Both the position numbers and the translations under genes were made by a program. From positions 104,802,965-104,866,964 of the forward strand of contig NC_091001.1 in assembly GCF_041146395.1 (NCBI RefSeq): a stretch of 64,000 nucleotides of DNA, in the 5' to 3' direction. Below the pieces are notes generated by a model. The model saw only the letters and a list, made by a program, of their open reading frames with translations, was not told the DNA's origin and did no database searches. Below, one piece after another: positions 1 to 12,284 of this stretch. Source of the stretch: Eulemur rufifrons. Lineage: Eukaryota > Chordata > Mammalia > Primates > Lemuridae. Positions within the stretch are counted from its first letter, which is position 1. Each line of letters opens with the position of its first letter.

Positions 1-1170
1 GAAGACTTAAATGTAAATGTTTACAGAAGCCAGGTAGATAATATAATTTAGTGAATCGGACTAGGTGTAATAAGTTTTGTTTTCAGTATGGTCATGTTTA
101 GTTTTCAGTTATGTAGCTGATATTTGGCCTTAATACTAGAGCAATGGGGGTTTGGGCTAACTGGAAAGTTTATGGCCTTTCTAAGGGGCCATCTGCTATT
201 TAGTTCTATTGCCATTTGAGGACACGTGCTCTGTGTTGCTAGATTTTCTAAACATTGAGAAGTATGCTTGTTGGTGGCCATTTTCTGGTCTCTGTTTTAT
301 TCTTTATGGGCAAGCTACCTTAGACCCTGTCCTTAATAAATGTCTGAAGGGGAAATTGTCAGATGTCTAGTGAGTGTTTATTTGATTCTTTTGAATCTAT
401 TATAGGTAGTAGACAAGTGATGTCTCTGTTCATGTGGTTCATGGCAACTAAGAAAACCTAGTATTCTGGTAGGAAAGGACAGAAGGATTATATGGACAAG
501 AAGGGTTAGAAAGATAAGCCTTCCTTTGTGATCCCGTAGGTTGACTATATGAAACCAGTATATTATAAAATTTCTCTGTTCTGTGTAACAGTTGAATTCC
601 TTAAATTGGATAATTGGGTGGCAAATCTGGAAATTCTTAAGCCTTCATGGTGTTTCCTAAATTAAGGACTGTTTTCCCCTTTGCTGTGTGTTTCCATCAT
701 TGTCAGACCTTCTCTCTCTTTATCTCTCTTTCTTCCTCCTTCTCCCTTTTTTGTCTTCTCCACAGCATGAGTTTTTGGTCTATCTATAATGTATAACATA
801 TTCCAGGCATTGTGTACTTATAGAATCATATAAAGATATGGGCTCAAATTTCAAGGAATTGATAATCTAGTCAAGACCAACCATAAGAGGTATTGAGAAC
901 TCATGGTAATTGATATGTAAAGAAGTATGTTTATAATGCTTGCATATTTGGGTTTTGGATTATATGTAAATTATAACCCTGGAAAGTAAATAACAAACTC
1001 CTTAAAGTCAGGAGTCTGTTTCTGTATGCTGAAGCACATTTATAGTGCTATGGAGCTGAATTACTGAAGATGATTTATAACATGGCACTCCTGAAGAATA
1101 TCATTTAATTCTGAAAGTTATTTGTACTTGAGCATAAATTCTTTGCTCTGATCTTATGATTCTTATATAG
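1..1170 (+). other. NBAS: NBAS intron upstream of exon A (partial)
   Basis: AT-rich intronic sequence ending at the acceptor TTCTTATATAG. I see no earlier exon, no recognisable retroposon and no long reading frame in it. A pyrimidine-rich run lies near 705-765. Confidence 0.75.
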
Positions 1171-1299
1171 GATGGAATCTTTAAGATGAGCCTTTCTCCA
1201 GATGGGATGCTCCTTGCTGCCATTCACTTCTCAGGGAAACTGAGCATCTGGGCTATTCCATCTCTGAAGCAACAAGGGGAATGGAATCAAAGTGAGCAG
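1171..1299 (+). CDS. NBAS: NBAS exon A (43 codons, beta-propeller blade)
   Basis: This phase 0-0 exon of 129 bp encodes a segment beginning DGIFKMSLSPDG and containing HFSGKLSIWAIPSL. The SPDG turn followed by a hydrophobic strand and a terminal SIW is a typical WD40-like blade, and it fits the N-terminal propeller of NBAS. The acceptor is TATATAG and the donor is CAG|GTATGT. Human NBAS, from memory, has a threonine where this sequence has the methionine after SPDG and a slightly different WNQSEQ end, so the protein is close to human but not identical. Probably around exon 10 of the human gene (inference). Confidence 0.95.
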
Positions 1300-4264
1300 G
1301 TATGTTTCTTGGTTATGGCTGTTATTAGAATGACACTCTCTTAAGGGTGAGTACTGACAATACTAATTTCATATTTTTGATGTTTTACTATAGCACACAG
1401 CTATTATTTATTCTCATCATTCCAAAGCTATTCCATTCTTTAGCTGAATTATAATATCAGTACAGCAGGGCAAATTAAGAATAGGCTAGTGCTGTGTACT
1501 AATTTTAATTTGTAATGCAGTACATTCTGTATACTGGATGTAATCTGTTCATTGTACTCTTTATTTTTTTTCCCTCTTTGACATTCCAGAAGTAGAGAAT
1601 GGAGATGTTAGCATGTCAGCTACAATCAATACGAATCAAGGTTTGGAAGGTCAAATCCTAAAAGAGTTGCAATTCTTCCCAAATCTTACAACACTAGTTG
1701 TATGGGGCTTACTTAAGGCTTGAAGGGAGTTACTTTCTCTTCTCTCAAATGTGGGTAGCTAAGATATAGAGAAAGATGGAACTCTTTCATTTCTTAGTGC
1801 CTTGAAATGATAGGTTTTAAGGTCTTACTGTTTAGTAATAGGTGGAAGAATCAACATGTATTATAATTTAAATTCGTAAGAGGAAGGTAAGATCTGCTCA
1901 TATAATGACATTTATTGTGATAGAGTGAAGATTTAAAGAAATTCTTCAATTGGGTATAGGTTATGTTATAAATCTTTTATTATCTGATGATTAGTTTGCA
2001 TTTTACCACTTTAAGCAATCATTTTCATTTGCTCACCCCCTTCACCCCATTTTCCTATAGGCATATCCAGCTTTGGTGGATAGTTTTGTGATTCTCAGAT
2101 TAGAATCTATTTCTGAATGATCTGGTTGGATCAGTTGTAATTAAGGGAATTATTAATGTACTTTTTTTCAGAATAACTGAAGAAAAGAGAAAGTGGCTCT
2201 GTGTTTCTTACTCAAGTCACAGATTTAAATTTGTTTGTTTTAGCTATTCTTAATTTTTTGTCTTATGCATAGCTTTAGGAAGGTTTTTTCCCTCCCTAGT
2301 TACCATTTCACCTTCCATTTAATATGGTCTCAACATGTCTATTTAAAAAACTTAAAAAATGTTTAAAAACCTTAAAACCCAGGCATGATTAAATACAAAT
2401 ATTTCAGTAGTTTGAAATATGCAATCAGAAAAGTAATGGGACAGGAAAAGAACGGACTTCAGAAATGGAAAGAAAGGTACATGGTGGGAAGGGATGGGTC
2501 CAGGCTAGAAGTTTGTTTTTAGACATTGCCTTAGTGCGAGTCTTTTGAGCAGAAACACCCTGAGAGTCTAGAAGGACAATTCATTAGGAATCACTGTAGC
2601 TTGATTGTTGAGCATCCACCTCCTGTGGCTTTGGTTTAGATTTCCCAAAAAATCCTCAGAGCGTTTGGCTTTTAAATTAATGTGTCAATCAGAGAGATGC
2701 AACTTGATTCTCAAGCTAGTTGTATCTCTTATTGCAAATTTTTAGGATTATATGTCAGTTTCTTTTCATTTGAGTGGTATGAATTATTTTCTTTGAATGC
2801 CTGAGTAAGCTGGAAAAAATAGGTTTTTGGGCGCACAAAAGTGAAAACCATGAAACTGGTTACCATCACCAAGGATATTGTGCAGGTCGTGGTGCCATTT
2901 GCTGAGTGAGCAATGGCTTAGTTGTGGCTACTGACCTTGGTCCCACTCTGACTGCCATTCCCAACTGCTGCTCGGCCGCCTGCTCCAGTTCAGAGTTCAT
3001 CACAGCACAGGCTGGGGACTGTCCTGCTTTCCCTTTTCCTGCTGCTGCTCAGCACATGGAGAGACTGGCTGGCTAGAGCAAACTCTGCCCTCTGAGACCA
3101 CAGCCAGGTTTAGCCTCAAAGGAAATTTTGGTCTAAAGTTGGGAATATGGAAGGCATTTAATTTTACCCAATTTTTTTTTCTTTAAAATCCTAAGATTAT
3201 GGTCACAATGCAAATTCCTCTGTTTACCTGTCATCTCCTCTAGTCTGATCATTATGCTGCTTTACTCTACTTCCCGGGTCCTCCTCTTTGTGCCCCTACT
3301 TTTGTCTAACCGTTTCTGGTAGACTTTCTAAAATTCCATTCCACCGTATACACTCCTATGAGGCTTCATCCTCTTCGCAGACATTCTGGTTTCTTTCAAT
3401 ATGCTTATTGCAGACTTTTATAGCTTAACGTATGAAGGTGCATGTATATGATATTCTTGTAGCTTTTAGAAAATTTACTCTGATAACAATATCAGTTATA
3501 ACTTAATGAGCACTTACTTTGTTCTCGGGTTTTACAGCAAGTGAACAGTAGAGCTGAGATTTGATTTTATATCTCTCTGACTCTGATGTTCATGGTCTTT
3601 CCATGACCACATGGAAAAAGAAAGACATTAAAAACCAAAAAGATAGGTGGAAGAAATATTTATTAGGCTAGTGAATGCCAGAGTGTCCTGAACACATTTT
3701 TTTCCTGCAATACTTGGTGTATTATTAGTTTAGTAACATTCTGTTGTTTGAAAGATCTGATTTATATGTGATAGTGTAGGAAGACTAGAATCACTCTTTG
3801 TAGTTATTATTTTTTTTACATTAATTCTTTTTATTTGATATCTCTAAGAGCATAGAGACACATTTTTTTTTCTCAGTGGATGTAATACAGATTTCTTCAG
3901 CCCTCTCAGATATGCTCATCTTTTGAGCTAGTTACTGTGTACGAGGTACCCAAATAAATAATTGAGAAAGCCTCTCATTAATAAACCCTTAGCTTTATCA
4001 TAGATATTTGGAGTATCTGTGATGCACTGGGGCAAGGGTTGAAGGTGGCAACTCTTTGTCAAGCATGAAGAGTTTGAACAACCATGCTTTGAGTCTTTCA
4101 CTTGTACCCTGGGAATTAATCACATTAACTTGGATGTTTTAGATTTGAACTTTAGTATATGAATTACTAAAATCTAATGTATTGTAGTGAGTACAATAAA
4201 GCTTATATGTAATATTACCATAAAATAGAGTAGGTTGTTACTATATGCATAATAACATAATGAT

Positions 4265-4400
4265 AAACTAATAAAATTCAACTACTTATTGACTCTACTG
4301 AGTGCTAGAGCAGGAAATACAAGAATTCATAATCCCTGTCCTTAAGATATTCATAGTCTTATGAGGGAAATTATAAACAAATGACTAAGATAACATGTTA
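4265..4400 (-). repeat. L2 LINE 3'-end fragment (probable)
   Basis: The motif order (acttattgactctactgag, gtgctagagcaggaaata, ccctgtccttaagatattca, tagtcttatgaggg) matches the reverse complement of the L2 3' end, which in consensus speaks of a dosage-like string of ctgtgccaggcac, ccctgccctcatggagctta. Strongly decayed. Confidence 0.45.
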
Positions 4401-4507
4401 ATATTATGAAAATATATGCTCAGAGGAAAGTAAATCATCTGATAGTATTGGAGATGATTGTTTGAAATAAATACTATTTATAGTGTAAGTCTTGGCTATT
4501 TATAGAA

Positions 4508-4675
4508 CATATTTTTCACTTGTCTCACTATAACCCTATTAAATATAAAATTTTTGTACCCATTTTAATAGATGGGAATAGAGTTAAAAGAGGTTAACTT
4601 GAGATTACTAAGTGTTGAAATCAAGATTCCATTTGATTCAGGTCTTCTGACTTTACAGTTTAAGCCTTTTTTCAG
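4508..4675 (-). repeat. MIR SINE fragment
   Basis: A decayed reverse-complement MIR core: 'cattttaatagatgggaata', then 'gaggttaacttgagattac' and 'ttctgactttaca'. It corresponds to the MIR consensus segment around 'ccattttacagatgaggaaactgag'. Confidence 0.45.
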
Positions 4676-5753
4676 AATATCGACTTACGGTGCTTACATT
4701 TAGCAGTACCGACTGCTATCTGAGCAAATCAGGTACTAGCATATGATATTAATAGAAAACAAGGGAGAGATGTCAGCTTGCAGTTTATATGAATGACATC
4801 CCCTGGAGTCTTGCAGTTCATTATGTAAAGAACCTAGAAATGTGCAAATAGTAATAAGTGAGAGGTGTAATATAGTTGTTTACCAAACATATGACTGTCT
4901 GTATGTGTACTCGTCACTGGAATTATTTTAAGGAGAAATCCCAGGCTCTGAAAAATAGCGAGACAGCTGCTCTTTTCTCTTTCCTCTAGCAGCAGTCAAG
5001 TGAGCTTGGGCCAGCCAGGTAGGGCAGAGCTTTGCCTTTCCTTATGACTGCTCTAAGAAATGAGTAGACAAACCAATTAGTTCAAAATGGATTATGTGAT
5101 AATATATAATATAGTCAGTTTATAATTTCAGCTTAAACATTGCTTGAGAAGAAACTAATGTTGCTGCTGCCCTGCACAGTCTTAAACTCTTTTACTGAAA
5201 TTGTGAATTCAGTTCATTTGGGTCTTTCTTCATGCAATTTGCCGCTTTATTAGTTTTTATAATATGCTTTGTGTGACTGAGTATTTTCTCTGTAAAACCT
5301 AATGATTAAAGATAGTTGTGGAAGTGCCTGTTCTGATTTACTTCTATCCAGTTTTAAGTTGATTAAATACTTTGGCTTTCATTGTCAATATGAAAATCCA
5401 TCTGGCTAAAAATCTGTGAGTATTAAATTTTGTTCATGTCTGGAATATAGTAAGATTGCTTAAGTGATTTTCATTTCAGACATTTCCCATATGTTATGTT
5501 TATATCTTTACATCTCATTTTTGGCCTTAATTTTTCTCTCAAGAAGTTTTATTACTTGCCTATTTGTACTTCTTTAGGTCTAGAAAATGGAATGGAAACT
5601 TATCTTTTCCATTTTAATTTTATTTTATCTTTAACCTCTAGTAGGTGTTGGCCTAAATTTGCTAAGTGGATGAATCAATGAAGGATAATTGGTAAGATGG
5701 CAGTTTATTGATTAATCTTGATATAATCCACAGCTGTTTTCACAACTTTTCTA

Positions 5754-5862
5754 GACTGTGAGCTCTTTTAGAATAGGCACTAGGTACATATTTCATCCAT
5801 AGACTCTAACATAGACTTAGCATATTAAATAATAATAAATATTTGTGGAATGAATAAACGTT
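5754..5862 (+). repeat. L2 LINE 3' end
   Basis: Shows the L2 3' terminal pattern: 'actgtgagctcttttagaat', 'aggcactaggtaca', then 'aataaatatttgtggaatga'. The terminal tgaatgaat-type repeat is characteristic of L2. Confidence 0.55.
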
Positions 5863-6111
5863 TGAAATGTTGTTTTTATGCTGTTGGAGGCAGGGACTTC
5901 ATTATATTTAGATTCTAGTGGTAAAAAAAAAATAAGCAAATAAATCCTTAAATCTAAAGAAAACATTGCTTTAGCCATAGTAGCCCTTCTGTACAGAATC
6001 TATAATGGTATACTTAAGACATCCTCCTCTAGACTACTGCTGCTTTATAAAATGATAGCACAGTAGGCTGTTTTCAGACATCTGGTAGCATGAATATGTA
6101 GGGGTGGAGAG

Positions 6112-7320
6112 GTATAACGACACCTTACCATACACACCTTAAGGGTCACGGCTGACACTCCTATAACAAAAGACAGGTTAACAGGAGGAAGGCATAACAG
6201 GTTTATTTAATAACAGATAATTTTCTCTTGCTAACCTGAATTTGAAAAGGAAGATATAGAGAGAAATTTTTACCTTCCATTCTCAACCGGACGCTACAGA
6301 CAGAGATCCAGGAGAAGTGACCTTGGTAAAAGAAATCCTTACCATTCTTGGCTGGCTTTTTGTTGGTTGTTTCAGGACCTCATTTGCAGGGTCCAGAGCA
6401 AGTCAGGTGTCTCAGCTGCCTCATTTGGGAGCCAGAAACTGTTGGGACAGAAAGATGTGATTATATCTTTCCTCACTCACCATAAGGGACATAGCCAACA
6501 CTCTTATAACAAAAGACAGGTTAACAAGAGAAAAGTGTAACAAACTATTTAATCAAAGTATTACGTGATGCAGGAGACGTCAGAAATGAAGATCCAAAGA
6601 CCCAGGGAAAACTGTCTATTTTTATCTTAGATTTGATGAAGAATTTCCATAGCCTTGTAGAAATGTGATTAGATAAAAGGGTACAATTTAATGGCAATAG
6701 ACTGAGGGGAGGAACCCAGCAAGACCTGTCTGTTTAAATTATTTTGGCCTCTCTGTAATACTACCCATCCCCACATCGGGCAGGATCCCTCTGAAATGAG
6801 GGTCTTTAAGGGAGAAGAGAAAAAGTGACTGTTTTAACTTTTATGGCTTGCTTTGGGGGAGAAGAGTTGTAGTTTCTGTGATACATCTTGGGGAAAAGGA
6901 ATTCTGTTTTCTATGACTTGCTTTGAGGGAGGAAGAGGGGCTGCAGATAGGAGAAAGTCAGAGAGACTTTGCTTCTGAGGCCCTTCCAGCTTCCTTCATT
7001 TAGACCTCAGCATGTTGAGGGTCCATGCTTTGGGATACTGTGTTCTGAATTCCAATAGGTACAGAACAGTAACATGGAGATTGCCCCTTGGAGTGTGTCC
7101 ACCTGGTGCCCGGAGCTTTCTTATGAGTCATGGGGAGCTTAGTCGTCCTGCCCACCAAGTACCAGTCCACAAAGTGTGTATTGGATGTGGTAAAGCATGG
7201 CCCAGCCACGATTCTGCTCACGCGTAGAGCCCCTGAGGTAGAAAGGTCGTGAGTTTAGGCCAGCTTCAGTGGTTTGAGGACAGCAGTGAGAATGTCACCT
7301 TAGAAATTGGGAAAGGACAA
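6112..7320. repeat. Unclassified LTR-like interspersed block with internal direct repeat
   Basis: A 1.2 kb stretch unlike its AT-rich surroundings, with purine-rich and GC-richer runs. A 22-bp identical sequence (TATAACAAAAGACAGGTTAA plus CA) occurs at 6162-6183 and again at 6505-6526, each inside a longer ~90-bp similar context. That suggests a duplicated element end or two related copies. I cannot name the family; an old LTR is my best guess. The opposing short reading frames at 7000-7227 look like chance. Confidence 0.4.
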
Positions 7321-7495
7321 TTATCAGGTTGCTAGTCTGGCAGCCACCTCTGTCTGAAGTAAAGTGAAGTTTAGAAATTTATTTGGGCTTTTTCTTAAAT
7401 ATGCTGTATAGATAATTTCATCAAATGCTCAAGTATTGTGAAGTTTAACATTTAGTTCAGATGTCTAGCATGAATCTGTTATGTACTTCCATGGC

Positions 7496-8040
7496 AAAAA
7501 TACAGATAGCTAAGTATATATCCAAAAGAATTTGAAACAAGTACTCAAACAAATATATGTACATATATATTCATAGTAACACTATTCACAACAGCCAAAA
7601 GGTGGAAATAATCCAAATGTCCATTAATGGGTGTGTGGATAAACAAATTGTGGTATATGCATACAACACAATATTATTCAGCCATAAAAAAGAATGAAGT
7701 GCAGATACGAGCTACAACATGGATGAACCTGGAGAACGTTTTACCAAGTTGAAGAAGCTAAACACAAAAGGCCACATGTTTTATGATTGCATTTATATAA
7801 AATATCCAGAATAGATAAATCCACAGAGATAGAAAACAGTTTGGTGGTTGCTGGGGCCCAGAACGAGAAGATTGGGGAGTTACTGCTTAATGGGTAAGAG
7901 TTTTACTTTGGAGTGATAGAAATGTTTGGAACTAGGTAGAGATGGTTGTTGCACAACATGGTAAAGGTACTGAAATGCCACTGAATTGTTTTAAAAAACG
8001 TTTAATTTTATGTCATGTGAAGTTCACCTCATTAAAAAAA
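7496..8040 (+). mobile_element. L1M-type LINE-1 3' end (truncated)
   Basis: Reads as a 5'-truncated mammalian L1 3' region. Landmarks in order are 'tattcacaacagccaaaagg', 'aatgtccattaatgggtgtg', 'attattcagccataaaaaag', 'acatggatgaacctggagaa', 'ggttgctggggcc', and a terminal A run after 'gttcacctcattaaa'. This is a common old L1M 3' signature, non-coding and immobile. Confidence 0.8.
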
Positions 8041-8611
8041 ATGATATCATTAACATTCTCCCCCAAACCCAAAACAAACAAAAATATATTTAAAATATGC
8101 TGTCCTGTACTTTAGTTAAACTGATCTACTCTTTTGCCTCGGTAAACTTTTTATTTTCCTACCTCTGTACTTCTGTTCACATTATGCCCTCAGACTAGAA
8201 GGTCTTCCTCTATTTTCCACATCCAAATCATATTCAGTCTTAAAACCATAACACCACTGGGCTTTCCATGTATCTCTTGAATTTCCTTCATCTTTCTGAA
8301 GCCCATATCCAAAATTTTCTCTTCCTCCTTTGAAGACTGCTAGCACTTTTACCTATATCTCTTCTTGGGTAGTTATCAAATTTGACCTTGGGTTATAGTA
8401 ATTTATATTCATTTTTTAGCTTTCTATGTGCTTGAGTGTTGGGCCTGTAATGTCTGATTTTTTTCCGTCTGTCTCTAATGGTGTAAGTGCACACTATTTA
8501 CTGAGTAAATAGAAGAAACCACACTTTTGAGAGAGTACACAAAAAATAGTATAATGCCAGGTAGTTTTCTTATACTTTAGACATTCTAATTAGTATTAAG
8601 TAACTTAAGAG

Positions 8612-8735
8612 ACTAATTGATTCATTTACTCATTCAGCATTTAGCTGCTACGATGGGTGGGCACCGTGATGGATCTGGGAACACAGGGATGAGCGTGACA
8701 GAGTTTTGGATGCAGAAGAACAAGTCTTCACCTTA
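8612..8735 (-). repeat. L2 LINE fragment
   Basis: Antisense L2 3' pattern: 'gattcatttactcattcagc', followed by 'ggatctgggaacacagggat' and 'gagcgtgacagagt'. Decayed. Confidence 0.45.
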
Positions 8736-10287
8736 TGTTTAAAATTGAATTCACAGGAGATGCCCATGATTTAAACAATGCAAGGAAATCCCAGATGACT
8801 TCAGACCTTGGTTCTACCGAGTGTTGCTTGTTCATGGTGTTCCGTCTCAGCATTAACTTTAATAAAGACACATATTTTTTGCATTCTCAAAGTATTTATG
8901 CCAATGAGATTTTTTTTTTTAATTTTTTTCTCAAGATTTCTTGTCAAATTTCATTGTGATCTATATGTCCTTAAGTTTACAGAAGGCTGACTCTCAATTG
9001 TTGTTGCTGTTTGAGGGACTTAAAGTTTTATTCCATACTCCCTTTGTATACTCCAGAATGTGAATGGGGAAGTGCACATGTCATATAAATGTGGTGTGCA
9101 TATGTATGGTCAGGGCATGTACTACTGGTGATTCTGAGGCATTGTAAAAGTGTCTTAAAGTGATCAAGTAAGATTTTAATTTAGTTGATTATTTTCAACA
9201 ATATGTACCTTTTTGTATTCTAATTCTTTGAAACTTAATCATCTTTTTTTATGATTAATTAAATCAGGATACTCCATTTCTTCCCATGGTATATAAATAC
9301 CCTTTTATGGTAACTTTTTTTTTCTGATAAAGTTTAAAGATTATGTCTTCTCTTCTCAGGGACTGCAGGTCTTGCTCTGAGTGATTTACCATATTAGTGG
9401 AGGGCAGGAAGTTCTTTCAGGCTATGGAAAAAATATCTATATTATTATTCTAAAGTGTAAATTGATAATAAACCAAGCTTATTTTGTTGTTTTAGATGAA
9501 AATGCCCATTTTGTTTGACTTAAGTATAGCGACACTTTTTTTGGATTTATAATATCAAATAAATAGTGATTTTTTCAGTAGTCTTTCCCCATACTATTGT
9601 AATTCTGGAGATTTAAGGAACAGTGAGCCAAGAGGGTGTTAATGGCTTAATCTCAATTGTTTTATGATATTTGAGAGGTACTGATATGCCACTATGTTCT
9701 CAAAGGTGAGTACTATTTTGCCACAAGAATAGAATATGAATATGAATGGATTTATTTGAGGATTGCATGGTTAAACTTTTTTACTTAGTAAGTTTTTAGT
9801 CATGGAAAATTAACATGGAGGTTGCCTAGTCAAGTCTCAGAGCTATGAAAACCAAGGCCGGAGGGGTTGTTTAGTTTACAAGTGGCAGGGCTAGGACTTG
9901 TATCCAAGCCAGTGTATATTCTCTAACACATAACCACCCTCTTCCCAGTATGTAGATATGTATGTGTGCATGTGTATAGAGTGAGTTTTTAGTGTATGAT
10001 GCTTTCATTTGTATTAATTGTATGCATGCTATCTTATTCTTATGCATGCTATTTTCTTTATTAAATTGAGTCACAGTACCTGCATGTGCACATTTTAAGT
10101 GTAAGAACATTTGCTTTTCCTAGATTGTTATGGTGAGGAATAGATTTCAGGTAGTTGTAACTGAGAGATCAAGGGAAAGTATCTTTTCTATATTTTGGTG
10201 TTTTTAAATTCCATAGTTCTTGATGATTGTCTCATAATTTTCTTACATAGTTGACTCAAGAAGTCTTGTGCATATTTTTATATTTAG

Positions 10288-10351
10288 CCAGGCTATGATG
10301 ACCTTAATCCTGATTGGAGGCTCTCCATTGAGAAGAGAAAAAAAATCAAAG
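10288..10351 (+). CDS. NBAS: NBAS exon B (64 bp)
   Basis: A short exon encoding PGYDDLNPDWRLSIEKRKK followed by IK, with one base of the next codon. It is phase 0 in and phase 1 out. The acceptor is TATTTAG and the donor is AAG|GTAAGT, a strong match. The split aspartate codon G|AC resumes exactly at exon C. The sequence matches human NBAS at every residue I recall. It joins the propeller blade of exon A to the next stretch of the N-terminal domain. Confidence 0.95.
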
Positions 10352-12090
10352 GTAAGTTGTATGAAATATGTTAATTAAAACCTTAAGCGGCTCCTTTATT
10401 ATATAAGGTGCTCTTTAGATGATGTAAAAAGTCTGTAGATACTTCTGCTTCACGTTGGAAGAAACACTAAGATTTCATAGAATTGAGTAAAGGCAACAGA
10501 TGCAATTTTTTGATGGTTGGGGTTTCCCAAAGGCTAAATCAGAGCCGGGGTGTTTAGCACAGCTCTCCTGCCACAATTCTGCACTGAGATGGCAGTCTGT
10601 GTTCAGTGCTCGTAGCAAACCCCTTTTCAGATGCTGCTGGGGGAGACAGCTGAAAGAGACTCATCAAAGCATCAATACTGAGTAGTTATCGCTGTAGGAC
10701 TGAAAGGAAATTTGGGTTAGGTTGGTGGACTTTCTTCCTATACATCTCATGTTTAAAAGAAATTTTTTTCTTTTTGCAATGAACATATATTATTTTTATA
10801 AATATTATAGAATAATTAAGATTTACATTTAAAAGTAATAATTATCATTTAGTTGGCATATTAAAACATGAAAATTAAAAACTTTTAGGATTACTTTGAG
10901 TTTTTTACTTTTGGTTTTTGACTAAGGATCATTTTTCTTCAGGTAAAGTTCTCAAAGTTAAACATCCTTTGATTTTTGTGTCTCGTGTAAAATCAGTGAT
11001 CACGAGGTTTACATTCTATATTATAATATGCTTTTAGTTCACGTGTAAAGAAGATTATAAATATAGATTAAGATCATGTATCAGGTTCTGTGCTTTGAAT
11101 AATCTGCTTTTGTTAATCATCCAAAATATTCATTCAGAAACATTTTTGAGGAAAAATAACAATTTGTCAAAGTAGAAGTTAGAATTTGATTAAAATGACT
11201 TGCTCCCCTTTCTTTCTACTTTACATGTAGCTATATAAGCCCGAGGAACTCTGCTTTTCATGTTTTCGTGGAATTCCTTATTTATATGAATTGCCTCAGG
11301 CTTACATTGGAAGAAAATGTTATGGTTTTTGTTTTCATTAAAATAATGAGTTATTTTCATGGTGCTGAATTCCAATTTAAAGATCTCTCTCTCCTTAATC
11401 TAATGTTTAAATATGTTTTTAAATATATGGTTTACTGTTGTGTATATTTCCTTAAAACCATATCATACTTTTTGTGTAATAGGCGATGTTAAAAAAGCAC
11501 AATAAAGTTATAATAAATATTATGGCATTTCCTTTTAAATACCTCAGTTTGGTGAACCATAATTCATTTTCACGTCTAATGTTTTTTCTGTGTGATTAGT
11601 CACAATTTTAAGAGGAAATTAGCACCAGAAATAATTATATATCTGTCTTACATTTTTCTAAAGGGTATAATTCTCTGGTTGTTTGAATGTGATAGTGTAT
11701 GTTTTCTGAAACCTTTTATAACCTTTGTATTTGTACACCTTGTATACGTCTACCTTTTGAGTTATTGTGTTGAAAATGATGACATACCTCTCTCCACAGT
11801 ATATTCTTGAGTTTAAGGACCTTAAGTTACTTACCTCTGTATCCTTAGAGCTTTAGACTTTGACCAGTTGTTGGCACTTGAGCATTCATTAAATGAAATA
11901 CCATTTTGTACTTCATGCCTGAGGAAAAATTTCAGTGATGACTTAGACTTTAGTTTTTCTTATTTAACATATCTTTGGAGCCCAAATAATGCAGGTGAAT
12001 TTTATTTTTAAATTGATTATTATACTGAATATGTTGTATTTAAACCACATTTGCAGATGCATTTGTATTGATTTACTTTTCTCCCATTAG
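10352..12090 (+). other. NBAS: NBAS intron B-C
   Basis: AT-rich intron of 1.7 kb with a probable L2 3' end at 11795-11905 and otherwise no recognisable feature. The acceptor has a good pyrimidine tract (TTTTCTCCCATTAG). Confidence 0.75.
11795..11905 (+). repeat. L2 LINE 3'-end fragment
   Basis: Pattern 'tgagtttaaggaccttaag', 'ctctgtatccttagagct', then 'gttggcacttgagcattcat' and 'taaatgaaat' resembles a decayed L2 terminus. Confidence 0.4.
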
Positions 12091-12284
12091 ACAAAGAGTC
12101 CTTTTACCCGCTGATAGATGTCAACTGGTGGGCAGACAATGCGGTGACTTTGGCTCGATGCTCTGGTGCTTTGACTGTATCATCAGTGAAAACTCTGAAG
12201 AATTTACTGGGAAAATCCTGTGAATGGTTTGAACCATCACCACAAGTAACTGCTACCCATGATGGGGGATTTTTAAGTTTGGAG
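12091..12284 (+). CDS. NBAS: NBAS exon C (194 bp, followed by a GC donor)
   Basis: Starts with the second base of the split aspartate codon and encodes DKESFYPLIDVNWWADNAV, then a hydrophobic/serine-rich segment ending THDGGFLSLE. It is phase 1 in and phase 0 out. The VNWW..DNAVTLARCSGALTV pattern fits another propeller strand set. The exon must end after the GAG at 12282-12284, because exon D begins with the cysteine codon that follows in NBAS. The bases after it are GCAAGG, so this is a GC-AG intron. No GT in the next few bases would keep the frame. Confidence 0.95.

Larger units (their letters stand above)
1300..10287 (+). other. NBAS: NBAS intron A-B (9.0 kb)
   Basis: A large AT-rich intron without coding signal. 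Old repeats in it are a probable L2 fragment (4265-4400), a MIR fragment (4508-4675), an L2 3' end (5754-5862), an unclassified LTR-like block (6112-7320), an L1 3' end (7496-8040) and an L2 fragment (8612-8735). A relatively GC-rich stretch at 2825-3125 is not recognised. The remainder shows nothing I can name. It ends at TATTTAG before exon B. Confidence 0.75.
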
